Assembly: GCF_003688935.1 (NCBI RefSeq)
Contig: NZ_REGE01000013.1
Location: 1-53,139 of the forward strand
Length of the DNA: 53,139 nt
From: Corynebacterium macginleyi
GTDB lineage: Bacteria; Actinomycetota; Actinomycetes; Mycobacteriales; Mycobacteriaceae
Reading direction: 5' to 3'
Program-made: the position numbers and the translations under genes
Shown: positions 45,250 to 52,739 of the stretch, piece by piece
How positions within the stretch are numbered: position 1 is the first letter of the stretch
Layout of the letters: each line of letters opens with the position of its first letter
Notes under the pieces: generated by a model
Told to the model about the DNA's origin: nothing
The model's input: only the letters and a program-made list of their open reading frames with translations
Databases searched by the model: none

Positions 45250-45573
45250 ATGATGCACAACCCTGAGCCACCAAAACCGGACCTCGAACTGCGCCGTCGT
45301 TCGCGGAAGGCGCTATGGAAATATGGACTCGCGCGAGTGGTTCTTTTCATAGCGCTCACTGTGATTATCGAGTTGCTGGCGGTACTGATCGGTGTCCCCA
45401 TCCCCATCCTTTTGGCAGCGCTTTTGGCGCTTTTTGTCGCCCTACCGCTGTCTATGCTGATCTTTAAAAATTGGCGCGTTGAGGCCACGCAGACACTGGC
45501 AGAGTACTCTGCGCAGCGGAAGGCACACAAGCGCTGGGTGCAAGCCGAATTGGAAGGCCGCGCGCAGGGCTAG
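45250..45573 (+). CDS. DUF4229 family membrane protein, 107 residues
   Basis: Two hydrophobic segments: GLARVVLFIALTVIIELLAV and IPILLAALLALFVALPLSML, then the typical amphipathic tail FKNWRVEATQTLAEYSAQRK. This matches DUF4229, a short actinobacterial membrane family near menA. ATG 45250 (a second ATG follows at once) fits a leaderless mRNA. Its stop starts a 14-bp array. Function unknown. Confidence 0.8.
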   Translation: MMHNPEPPKPDLELRRRSRKALWKYGLARVVLFIALTVIIELLAVLIGVPIPILLAALLALFVALPLSMLIFKNWRVEATQTLAEYSAQRKAHKRWVQAELEGRAQG

Positions 45574-45640
45574 GCGCGGAGGCCTAGACACGGAGGCCTA
45601 GGCGCGGCGGCTTAGGCGCGGCGGCTTGGGCCTAGACCGC
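45571..45640. repeat. 14-bp tandem array linking the stops of two convergent genes
   Basis: TAGGCGCGGAGGCC (45571-45584), TAGACACGGAGGCC (45585-45598), TAGGCGCGGCGGCT (45599-45612) and an exact repeat of it (45613-45626), then a decayed TGGGCCTAGACCGC. The first TAG is the DUF4229 stop, and the CTA at 45632-45634 is the menA stop on the other strand. Both strands show repeated stop triplets in shifting frames. Confidence 0.85.
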
Positions 45641-46534
45641 AGCGACGGCGATGGCCTCGATCACTGCCCAAATGAGCATGGTGCGCCCGGTTAGCCCCAG
45701 GACGGGGATGAGCTCGGGCCCGGTGGCGCCGCGATTGACGGTGCGCACGGTGCGCAGTGCAAACGGGAAGTAGACCAGGCCGACAAGCGCCAGCCAGCTG
45801 TCGAACGCAACCGCGATGGTAAGTACGAAGGGTAGCAGCAACAGGCCGGTAAAGAGCAGGCGTGCGTTCTTATCGCCCAAGCGCACCGCGAGGGTCACCT
45901 TACCAGCCTCGGCATCGGAGGGAATATCGCGGATATTATTGACTAGGTTCACCCCGGAGCTCATGGCGCCGATGCCAATCGCCATGGCCAGGCCGGTCCA
46001 GGAAATGCGGCCAGCCTGGGTAAATTCGGTGCCGAGCACGGCAACGAGTCCGAAGAAGACAAAGACGGCGACCTCACCCAGTCCGCGGTAACCGTAAGGG
46101 TTTTTGCCGCCGGTATAAAACCACGCGCCGGCGATGCACAGCGCGCCGATGAGGATAAGCCACCAGGCACCGGCTGCCAGGGACAGGATGATTCCGGCCA
46201 GGCCGGCGACGGCGAAGCATCCGAACGCGGCGTGTTTTACGTGGTGCGGTTGCGCGAGGCCGCTACCGGTCAGCCGCTGCGGGCCGGTGCGGTCATCATC
46301 GGTACCGCGGATGCCATCGGAGTAATCATTGGCATAGTTTACGCCGATGATAAGTGCCCACGCCACGATGAGCGCGAGTACCGCGCGACCGATATGCCCC
46401 CCATTAATGCCGAAGGCCGCACCCGTACCGGCGATAACGGGTGCGACGGCATTGGCCCATGTATGCGGGCGAGCACCAGTGAACCAATCCTGTGCGGTAG
46501 CGGAATAATTACCGGCTGATTTCGGCGAAGTCAT
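45632..46534 (-). CDS. menA: 1,4-dihydroxy-2-naphthoate polyprenyltransferase
   Basis: UbiA-family membrane prenyltransferase that attaches the isoprenoid tail in menaquinone synthesis. First Asp-rich motif in GVNYANDYSDGIRGTDDDRT, second in VNLVNNIRDIPSDAEAGKVT. Eight or more hydrophobic helices. 300 residues from ATG 46534; ATG 46543 is an alternative. Convergent with the DUF4229 gene; menE follows on the same strand side upstream. Confidence 0.92.
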   Translation of the reverse strand: MTSPKSAGNYSATAQDWFTGARPHTWANAVAPVIAGTGAAFGINGGHIGRAVLALIVAWALIIGVNYANDYSDGIRGTDDDRTGPQRLTGSGLAQPHHVKHAAFGCFAVAGLAGIILSLAAGAWWLILIGALCIAGAWFYTGGKNPYGYRGLGEVAVFVFFGLVAVLGTEFTQAGRISWTGLAMAIGIGAMSSGVNLVNNIRDIPSDAEAGKVTLAVRLGDKNARLLFTGLLLLPFVLTIAVAFDSWLALVGLVYFPFALRTVRTVNRGATGPELIPVLGLTGRTMLIWAVIEAIAVAAV

Positions 46535-46598
46535 AGCCACCATTGTGCCACTGCGGATACGGCGTGTAGCAATCAGGAAGCCGGACCCTCCGGCTGGG

Positions 46599-47735
46599 TT
46601 AGGCGTTAAAGAGGGCGGCAACAGCGTGTCGGTCGACCTTGCCCGGGCCGGTAGTGGGAAATTCCGCGAGGTGCTTTAAGTCCTTAGGCAGCTGCCAGCG
46701 GGGGAGATCGGTGTCTTCGAGAGCTTCAAAGACACCGCCAAACTCGACCTGACCGGTATAGGCGGCCACGATGGCCTGGCCCAGCCGTGGGTGCGGGATG
46801 CCGACGACGCACGCCTCTGTAACGCCAGGCACGCGCAAGATCTCGCGTTCCAAGACTTCTGGGTGCAGCTTTAGCCCACCGGAGTCGATGACATTATCTA
46901 AGCGCCCGGTGACGGTAAGGATGCCGTCCTCTATGACGCCGGCATCGGATGTAGCAAACCACCCGTTCCCGGGAAATGCCTCGTGGTTAGGGGCATTGCG
47001 GTAGCCCTGCGCGATAGTGGGCCCGCCGAGTAGGACGCGGCCATCCTGGACGCGGGCGGTCGTCCCGGGCAGCGGGCGGCCGTTGTACACGCAGCCGCCG
47101 GCGGTCTCGGAGGAACCGTAGGTAGTGGTGATATTGATGCCTCGATCTGTGGCCGCGACGTGCAGGCGCGGGTGGATGGCGGCACCGCCCACCAAGATGG
47201 CAGTGAAGCTGCGGAGCGCGTCGATGCCCTCTGGGAAGTCCATGGCCTTGGCCAGCTGCAGCGGGGTAAGGGCGGTATAGGTGCGGTCGCCGGTGCGAGA
47301 GAGCTCCGCGGCGGCGCGAGCGAAAGCAGAGATATCGAAGCCCGCGCTGAGATCGAGGCAAAGCGGATCCACCCCGGCCACCAGGGAGCGGACGAGGACC
47401 TGGATGCCGGCGATGTGGTGGGCGGGCATCGCCAAGAGCCATTGGCCGGGGCCGCCGAGGACCTGGTGGGTGGCATCGGCGCTGGTCACCAGGTTAGCCG
47501 GTGTTAATTGCGCGCCCTTTGGGGTGCCGGTGGATCCGGAGGTTGAAACCACGAGGGCGATGTCATCGGCGATGGGCTCACCGGCGCGTTGGGAATTGCG
47601 CAGGAGGGTGGTACGGGTGGCATCGGCAAGCGGCACCGGCAAAAAGCAGGATTGACCTGCAATGGCAGATTCGAGATCCGGCAAGATTGCCGCGGGGTCG
47701 TGCGGATCGACGGGCAAGGGGGCGAGGATAGTCAC
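46599..47735 (-). CDS. menE: o-succinylbenzoate-CoA ligase
   Basis: AMP-forming ligase activating o-succinylbenzoate. Adenylation motif VVSTSGSTGTPKGAQLTPAN, TTYGSSETAGGCVYNGRPLP, WFATSDAGVIEDG and C-terminal GPGKVDRHAVAAL with the lysine. 378 residues from GTG 47735, with TAAGAT (complement of 47744-47749) 8 bases upstream indicating leaderless initiation; GTG 47756 is the longer alternative. Short for the family, but all motifs are kept. Confidence 0.92.
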   Translation of the reverse strand: MTILAPLPVDPHDPAAILPDLESAIAGQSCFLPVPLADATRTTLLRNSQRAGEPIADDIALVVSTSGSTGTPKGAQLTPANLVTSADATHQVLGGPGQWLLAMPAHHIAGIQVLVRSLVAGVDPLCLDLSAGFDISAFARAAAELSRTGDRTYTALTPLQLAKAMDFPEGIDALRSFTAILVGGAAIHPRLHVAATDRGINITTTYGSSETAGGCVYNGRPLPGTTARVQDGRVLLGGPTIAQGYRNAPNHEAFPGNGWFATSDAGVIEDGILTVTGRLDNVIDSGGLKLHPEVLEREILRVPGVTEACVVGIPHPRLGQAIVAAYTGQVEFGGVFEALEDTDLPRWQLPKDLKHLAEFPTTGPGKVDRHAVAALFNA

Positions 47736-47766
47736 GGCACTAGATCTTAAGGCCACCTTGGGATAA

Positions 47767-47786
47767 ACCCCGGTTGCTTCCGGGGT
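47767..47786 (-). terminator. terminator between the small membrane gene and menE
   Basis: Read leftward, CCCCGG-AAGCAA-CCGGGG is followed by TTTAT. It ends the menB transcript and isolates menE, which then has its own promoter. Confidence 0.6.
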
Positions 47787-47801
47787 GAGTCGATGCAGGA
47801 A

Positions 47802-47954
47802 TCAGCGGTAGGTGTCCTCGTGATCGCAGGGCCGCTCGTTATTGGCTGCAGCCTCTTTGATGCGGCGTAGCAACCATGCGCGCGAGCCGAGAACGCCCGC
47901 GACGGCGAGGACCGCGAGCAGGACACAAAAGACGATGAGCACAGTGTGAGGCAC
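47802..47954 (-). CDS. small single-pass membrane protein, 50 residues
   Basis: A GTG-started frame, 3 bases after the menB stop and coupled to it. It encodes one hydrophobic helix (TVLIVFCVLLAVLAVAGVLG) followed by RAWLLRRIKEAAANNERPCD and a polar end, with an Arg-rich stop-transfer. AAGGA lies directly before the GTG. An overlapping frame of 95 codons lacks protein-like composition. Small membrane proteins of this kind are easily missed; function unknown. Confidence 0.65.
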   Translation of the reverse strand: MPHTVLIVFCVLLAVLAVAGVLGSRAWLLRRIKEAAANNERPCDHEDTYR

Positions 47955-47957
47955 TCC

Positions 47958-48926
47958 TTAGTAGTAATAGGGGAACTCGTCCCAGTTGGGTTCGCGCTTG
48001 TCCAGGAAGGACTGCTTGCCCTCAACGGCCTCATCAGTCATATAAGCAAGGCGGGTGGCCTCGCCGGCGAAGACCTGCTGGCCCATTAGGCCATCATCGG
48101 TAAGGTTGAATGCGAACTTCAGCATGCGCTGGGCGGTGGGGGATTTCATGTTGATTTCCTGGCCCATGCGGATGGCGGCGTCCTCGAGCTCGCCGTGGTC
48201 TGCGACCTCATTGACCGCGCCCATCTCATACATGCGCTGCGCATCGTAGGTCCGGCCCAAAAAGAAGATCTCGCGGGCGAATTTCTGGCCCACCATTTTA
48301 GCCAGGTAAGCCGAGCCATAGCCTGCATCGAAGGAGCCGACGTCCGCGTCCGTCTGCTTAAAGCGCGCCTCCTGGCGGGAGGCCACAGTCATATCGCAGA
48401 CCACATGCAGCGAGTGCCCGCCGCCGGCCGCCCAACCGTTGACCGCGGCGATCACAATCTTGGGCATGGTGCGGATAAGGCGCTGGACCTCCAAAATGTG
48501 CAGGCGGCCGCCTTCGACCTTGGCGCGGGCCTCATCGACGCTGGATTCATCCGCCGTAGCGTCATTGCGTATGTGCTCGGTGGCGTAGCGATACCCCGAC
48601 CGGCCGCGAATGCGCTGGTCACCGCCGGAACAAAACGCCCAGCCTCCATCCTTTTGCGAGGGCCCATTGCCGGTAAGCAAGACCGTGCCTACATCCGGGG
48701 TGCGGCGAGCGTGATCCAAGGTGCGATACAGCTCATCCACGGTGTGCGGCCGGAAGGCATTGCGCACCTCGGGCCTGTCGATGGCGATGCGTACAATCCC
48801 ATTCTTCCGACCGTCCGCCGCCAGGCGGTGGTAGGTGACGTCCGTGAGATTTTCAAAGCCTTCAATCGGGCACCATAATTCCTTGCGGAATGGATTATCG
48901 GTGCTGTATTTCTTTTGCTCGCTCAT
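47958..48926 (-). CDS. menB: 1,4-dihydroxy-2-naphthoyl-CoA synthase
   Basis: Crotonase fold enzyme of menaquinone synthesis. Signature segments: RIAIDRPEVRNAFRPHTVDE, the oxyanion region FCSGGDQRIRGRSGY, NGWAAGGGHSLHVVCDMTVA and VGSFDAGYGSAYLAKMVG, with the C-terminal WDEFPYYY typical of MenB. 322 residues from ATG 48926; TATGCT (complement of 48934-48939) 7 bases upstream suggests a leaderless mRNA. Confidence 0.93.
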   Translation of the reverse strand: MSEQKKYSTDNPFRKELWCPIEGFENLTDVTYHRLAADGRKNGIVRIAIDRPEVRNAFRPHTVDELYRTLDHARRTPDVGTVLLTGNGPSQKDGGWAFCSGGDQRIRGRSGYRYATEHIRNDATADESSVDEARAKVEGGRLHILEVQRLIRTMPKIVIAAVNGWAAGGGHSLHVVCDMTVASRQEARFKQTDADVGSFDAGYGSAYLAKMVGQKFAREIFFLGRTYDAQRMYEMGAVNEVADHGELEDAAIRMGQEINMKSPTAQRMLKFAFNLTDDGLMGQQVFAGEATRLAYMTDEAVEGKQSFLDKREPNWDEFPYYY

Positions 48927-49079
48927 AGCGCCCAGCATAGTGGGCGCGAAAAAGTTTAGTCCCCATTCCCAACCCTCACCTCTACGCACTGCCCAGCATG
49001 CTGGTAATAATCAATACTCGCTAACTGCGAGGGGGTTATCCCCGCAATGTACCCGTGTACCCTATGCCGGCGCGGTCAT

Positions 49080-49160
49080 CAATACTGTGGGAAGACTTGA
49101 ACTCCCTCGACCCTTTAACGCCAAAAGGGTGCCTAGTGTCTTCGATTTCCCCTCGAAGGC
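49080..49160 (-). other. tRNA T-arm-like element in the menB upstream region (not a functional tRNA)
   Basis: Read leftward, GGGAGTTCAAGTCTTCC has the form of a tRNA T arm: 5-bp stem with GTTCAAGTC loop matching the GTTCRANYC consensus. Just before it, CCCTTT-TGGCGTT-AAAGGG is a 6-bp stem with a 7-base loop, like an anticodon arm, though position 33 is not T. No matching acceptor strand for CACAGTA was found. The 304-base gap 48927-49230 otherwise holds a hairpin (GCCACGC / GCGTGGC near 49196-49214) and no convincing gene. Confidence 0.4.
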
Positions 49161-49230
49161 GGGGGCATACTCGCTGCTAGTGCGTAAAGGCTACCGCCAC
49201 GCGCGCGGCGTGGCATGACTAAAATTTTCG

Positions 49231-49692
49231 CTATGGAGTTATCAGTTCCGTATTCCAGTTCAACTGCTGGATGCGGGTATCAAGTTCCCGGTACTGCTTG
49301 GACAGGTCATCGACCCGCTTGCGTAGCTCTGCTACCGGAAGCGTGGCCACGAACTTAATCTCCGAGCGAGAGTAGCGGTCCTGGCGCGCGCCCGCGGCCT
49401 GGGCGAGGTCGTGGTAGATGCGGCGGGTGCGCAGGAGGCCATCACGAAGCGCAAGTGCCTGCATCAAGTTCTTCTCACCATCAAATTCGGTGGCCACGTT
49501 CGTGGCATTAATGGCCTGCACCAGCTTATCGATGCGCCCGGTAATACCCTCTAGCTCGCGCAAAAGCTCGGCTGGGTCCTCATCCGGGGTATCGCCCTCC
49601 TGCACGCGGACTACGGAGAGCAGGCGATCACGCAGCTCATTGAGCCGATCCTGCGCCTGCGCGCGCTCTGCTAATGCCTCTGCTAATAGCAT
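49231..49692 (-). CDS. DIP1984-family (septicolysin-like) helical protein, 153 residues
   Basis: Almost entirely helical and charged: LLAEALAERAQAQDRLNELR, then INATNVATEFDGEKNLMQAL and RSEIKFVATLPVAELRKRVD. This is the DIP1984 family named after Corynebacterium diphtheriae, sometimes annotated septicolysin. The ATG at 49692 has a strong AAGGAGG five bases upstream. It lies leftward after the DcuC gene. Cytoplasmic; function not established. Confidence 0.85.
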   Translation of the reverse strand: MLLAEALAERAQAQDRLNELRDRLLSVVRVQEGDTPDEDPAELLRELEGITGRIDKLVQAINATNVATEFDGEKNLMQALALRDGLLRTRRIYHDLAQAAGARQDRYSRSEIKFVATLPVAELRKRVDDLSKQYRELDTRIQQLNWNTELITP

Positions 49693-49761
49693 GGTTCCTC
49701 CTTCAGGATAGTTAGGGACCACAGTAGCCGGGGTGGAGAGCTGGGGTCAATGGGTTTGGGA

Positions 49762-51162
49762 CTACCCGATGAACAAGAAGGCAAAGAGCGTGTTGAGTAC
49801 GGTCGCGACGATCATCGGAACCGCAGTGCGCTTGACCAGCCGGATGGGGTTGACGTTAATGGCCCCGGACACGATGAGTACCGCAGCATTAACCGGTGAA
49901 ACCTGGCGCATGAGGTTGGAGGTTCCCCAGGTAGCAGTGAGCATCTGTGGAGCGTGGATCGAGGTCTGCGCAGCCAAATCGGGTACTGCCTCCGCGAAGG
50001 CAAAGTAGGGTGCGGTGCCGGAACCGGTGAGTGCGGCCATGACTGCCGTGGCGGCGACAAAGATAAGCACGAGCGTGATGGCGGCACCCGAAGAATCCTG
50101 TGCCACGTTAATAAGCATCTCTATGACGCCCATCTGTGTGATGCCTTCTACCAAGACGGCGGCCGCCACGAGGAGCGCGACGACCCCAGCCGCACCCTCG
50201 CCCATGCCTTTAAAGAAGATGGCAGCGGAATCAATGGCACCAGTAACGGTGCGCTTGCGAATGGACTCGATAGCCATCGCAATAAATAATGACGCCACAG
50301 TAACCGGCAATATTCCCGCCTCGAAAGAAAGGACGCCAAGCTGCTTCAAGATAGCCGATATCACGATGAGCAAGAGCGGCAGTAACGGAAGAACTGCGTA
50401 ATAGCCGGGGAGGGAAGAAGCACGGGTAATGGATTCTTCGGTATCTGCCAAGGACGCGTTCTCACCATCTGCAAACCCTGCGGTATCGGCCTCTTTTTTA
50501 TCGCAGCGCCGTTGCCACCACATGTGTACAAAGGCGGTTATCACCAAGGTTGGTAGGGCCGCATACGCGACTGAGCCGAAGACGAATTCCGTTACCTGCA
50601 TATTTGTAAGCCCCGCACCTTGAATAAGTCCCGCTTCCAGGGGAGTAGGCATGATAGTGGACGACGTTACGACAATTGCAGCGACGGTCAGGGGAGTAAG
50701 CCCTGCGGCGATAAGAGCTGGCAGCAGCGTTGCGACCAACAACAACGAAAGTGCAGAGGCGGAAGGAACCACCAGCGATAGAAGGCTACCGATGAGGAAG
50801 CCGATTGGGACCAACCAATAGGAACCTTTAAAGCGCTTGAGAGGGGAAGAGAGAATCACCACTGCTTTGGCATCGGCCCCGATGTGGTGCATATAGGAGA
50901 CGAAACCAAATAGCACCATGATGGCCATGCCGATGCCGGAAAAGCGTTCTTTGAAAAGGGCGTCTACTACCAAGAGCTGGTCATAGAAAGAATTACCGGT
51001 AGTGTCGATCTCGACGGTTTTAAATTCGGCGCGGCCAGTGACTGCGGCGATCATTAGGAGGGCGACACCTACTGAGAAAATTGCCGCCGCGGCGTGGACT
51101 TTTTTGTAGATAAGGTAGACCACGGCCGCAAGCGCTGCCGAGGCTATCAAGAGGTAAAGCAT
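49762..51162 (-). CDS. DcuC-family C4-dicarboxylate transporter, 466 residues
   Basis: About twelve hydrophobic helices, with family-typical segments VVPSASALSLLLVATLLPAL, STIMPTPLEAGLIQGAGLTN, and ALTGSGTAPYFAFAEAVPDL plus MRQVSPVNAAVLIVSGAINV near the end. DcuC-type carriers exchange or export succinate and related acids in anaerobic growth. It is embedded among men genes, and menaquinone is the usual electron donor to fumarate reductase, so the context suits fumarate respiration. Divergent from menC, 77 bases apart. Confidence 0.8.
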   Translation of the reverse strand: MLYLLIASAALAAVVYLIYKKVHAAAAIFSVGVALLMIAAVTGRAEFKTVEIDTTGNSFYDQLLVVDALFKERFSGIGMAIMVLFGFVSYMHHIGADAKAVVILSSPLKRFKGSYWLVPIGFLIGSLLSLVVPSASALSLLLVATLLPALIAAGLTPLTVAAIVVTSSTIMPTPLEAGLIQGAGLTNMQVTEFVFGSVAYAALPTLVITAFVHMWWQRRCDKKEADTAGFADGENASLADTEESITRASSLPGYYAVLPLLPLLLIVISAILKQLGVLSFEAGILPVTVASLFIAMAIESIRKRTVTGAIDSAAIFFKGMGEGAAGVVALLVAAAVLVEGITQMGVIEMLINVAQDSSGAAITLVLIFVAATAVMAALTGSGTAPYFAFAEAVPDLAAQTSIHAPQMLTATWGTSNLMRQVSPVNAAVLIVSGAINVNPIRLVKRTAVPMIVATVLNTLFAFLFIG

Positions 51163-51227
51163 CGCAAAACTTGCAATCTGGTTATAACCACTTACAGATT
51201 TAATGTACCACTCATAAATAAGATGAG

Positions 51228-51240
51228 TACTATAAACCCA
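51228..51240 (+). promoter_or_regulatory. leaderless promoter element of menC
   Basis: TACTAT (51228-51233) is followed by AAACCC and then ATG 51240, so the start point falls on the ATG. No ribosome site is present. Confidence 0.5.
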
Positions 51241-52250
51241 TGAACATCGATGACGTTCTTGATCGCGCCCACGTAGTTTCCCTCCCGCTGGCCGTGAAGT
51301 TTCGCGGCATTACCACGCGGGAGGCGTTGCTTATTGATGGGCCTGCCGGTTGGGGTGAATTTGCGCCGTTTTTGGAATATGGGCCTGCGGAATCGGCCGC
51401 GTGGCTGCGCGCCGGACTGGAGGCTGCGTACGAGGGCTTTCCACAGCCCGTTCGCGAGTGGGTAGAGGTCAATGCCACCATTCCCGCCGTTCCCGCAAGT
51501 GAGGTCTCCACGATTGTGGATCGCTACCCTGGCTGCCGGACGTTCAAGATTAAGGTGGCGGAGAAAGGCCAAACGCTTGCTGATGATATTGCGCGCGTCC
51601 ACGCCGTCCGCGATTACGTAAGCGCCCGCGGTGTTATCCCGGTGTTGCGCGTGGATGCCAATGGCGGCTGGAGCGTGGCCGAAGCGGTAGAAGCCGCCCA
51701 GGCGCTCATGCCGCTGGACTATATGGAACAACCCTGCGCGAGTGTGGAAGAACTGGTGGCGGTGCGCAGGCAGCTTATGCGCAACGGACTTTTTGTGCGC
51801 GTGGCCGCGGATGAATCCATTCGCAAGGTGGAGGATCCGTACCGCGTGGCGGATCTGCAGGCGGCCGATGTAGCGGTGGTCAAACCCGCGCCGCTGGGCG
51901 GGGTGCGCCGCGTCCTCGAAGTGGCACAGCACCTGCGCGAACGGCACATGGATATTACGGTAGCCTCAGCGCTGGATACCTCCATCGGCATCAATATGGG
52001 CTTGGCGGCGGTGGCGGCGCTGCCGCAAATGTATGACGATGAGGACATTGACGTCACCCCGGCCGCAGCGGGCCTGGCCACGGGCAGCCTTTTCGAAGAA
52101 GACGTCACCGCGCCCCGCCAGCTACACGACGGTCACCTGCGCGCCGAGATCCTCGCCCCAGAACCTAACCGCCTGTCTGACCTAGCCGCCCCGGCCGATC
52201 GCCGCGAGTGGTGGTTCGAGCGCCTGCGGGAATCGTGGCAATTCCTGTAG
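51240..52250 (+). CDS. menC: o-succinylbenzoate synthase
   Basis: Enolase-superfamily dehydratase of menaquinone synthesis. Catalytic lysine region RTFKIKVAEKGQT, metal ligands in LRVDANGGWSVAEAVEAAQA and VAADESIRK, second lysine in DVAVVKPAPLGGVRRVLEVA. 336 residues, normal for the actinobacterial form. Its stop codon lies inside an 11-bp inverted repeat. Confidence 0.92.
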   Translation: MNIDDVLDRAHVVSLPLAVKFRGITTREALLIDGPAGWGEFAPFLEYGPAESAAWLRAGLEAAYEGFPQPVREWVEVNATIPAVPASEVSTIVDRYPGCRTFKIKVAEKGQTLADDIARVHAVRDYVSARGVIPVLRVDANGGWSVAEAVEAAQALMPLDYMEQPCASVEELVAVRRQLMRNGLFVRVAADESIRKVEDPYRVADLQAADVAVVKPAPLGGVRRVLEVAQHLRERHMDITVASALDTSIGINMGLAAVAALPQMYDDEDIDVTPAAAGLATGSLFEEDVTAPRQLHDGHLRAEILAPEPNRLSDLAAPADRREWWFERLRESWQFL

Positions 52251-52278
52251 TTTGCTCCTGACAGCACAAACTACAGGT
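52245..52278. terminator. hairpin spanning the menC stop codon
   Basis: CCTGTAGTTTG (52245-52255) and CAAACTACAGG (52268-52278) pair perfectly over 11 bp with a 12-base loop. No T tract follows, so this is either a factor-assisted terminator or an mRNA 3'-end stabiliser. Confidence 0.6.
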
Positions 52279-52305
52279 GCTTAACAGCTAATCTTGCGTT
52301 GAGAG

Positions 52306-52350
52306 GGTCGTTGCAACACTTTCTCTTCAGTTGGGCGTTGCAACGACCCC
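52306..52350. repeat. 13-bp perfect inverted repeat, possible MITE or IS remnant
   Basis: GGGTCGTTGCAAC (52306-52318) and GTTGCAACGACCC (52338-52350) are exact inverse copies separated by 19 bases. The arms look like insertion-sequence termini. It lies between menC and a small leftward gene and could also act as a terminator for the latter. Confidence 0.6.
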
Positions 52351-52527
52351 TAGAATTCAAGGTTTATTGTTGCTGCTTGGGCTTTTTCTGGAGACCAAAT
52401 ATTCAATGAACACTAGGCCAAACCAAACAATGATAACCGTTGCAATTACCTGCCACTCGATTGCAAAGTAGAGTGCTAATCCTAGAAAGACTAGTGGTGG
52501 AATAAAGTCGCGAGCTTTTAACGGCAT
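52351..52527 (-). CDS. small two-helix membrane protein, about 58 residues
   Basis: ATG 52527 with GAGGA five to six bases upstream opens a frame with two hydrophobic helices: DFIPPLVFLGLALYFAIEW and ATVIIVWFGLVFIEYLVSRK. A stop is reached about 58 codons later, near the inverted repeat. Low GC compared with menC. It is too short for usual gene-calling limits; composition, start signal and helix pattern make it plausible. Function unknown. Confidence 0.55.
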
Positions 52528-52551
52528 TGTGATCCTCGTAATCGTCCTACC

Positions 52552-52717
52552 CTCGGAAAGTGGACCCGTCGGGGTTAGCTATGCTGCACTAGTCAGAGTA
52601 GCTGAAGTCTTGGCTTTAGAAACATCAGGAGCCACAAGATTGCACTAGGAGTGCCGCCGGCGCATGTTGTAGCGCAGGCACTACCGGAAGACTTCCTGAC
52701 GGCAGCTGATCGGATTG
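52552..52717 (-). mobile_element. decayed end of the same IS3 element as at 3145-3250
   Basis: Leftward, the sequence reads CRQEVFR, YNMRRRHS, CNLVAPDV with stops, closely matching the piece at 3190-3250, and ends in GTCCACTTTCCGAGG near 52552, like TGTCCACATTTTCGGAGG at 3145. Only the last part of the element remains. Confidence 0.75.
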
Positions 52718-52739
52718 TGGAGTGCCCCGGGTTTTGTTC

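Noticed and set aside
49080..49160. A complete tRNA gene
   Set aside because: The T arm fits, but no acceptor partner or proper anticodon loop was found, so only a tRNA-like element is reported.
48835..49218. 127-codon rightward frame antisense to the menB start
   Set aside because: Overlaps menB and its promoter; its end reads like a reverse translation of a tRNA-like arm, and its composition is not protein-like.
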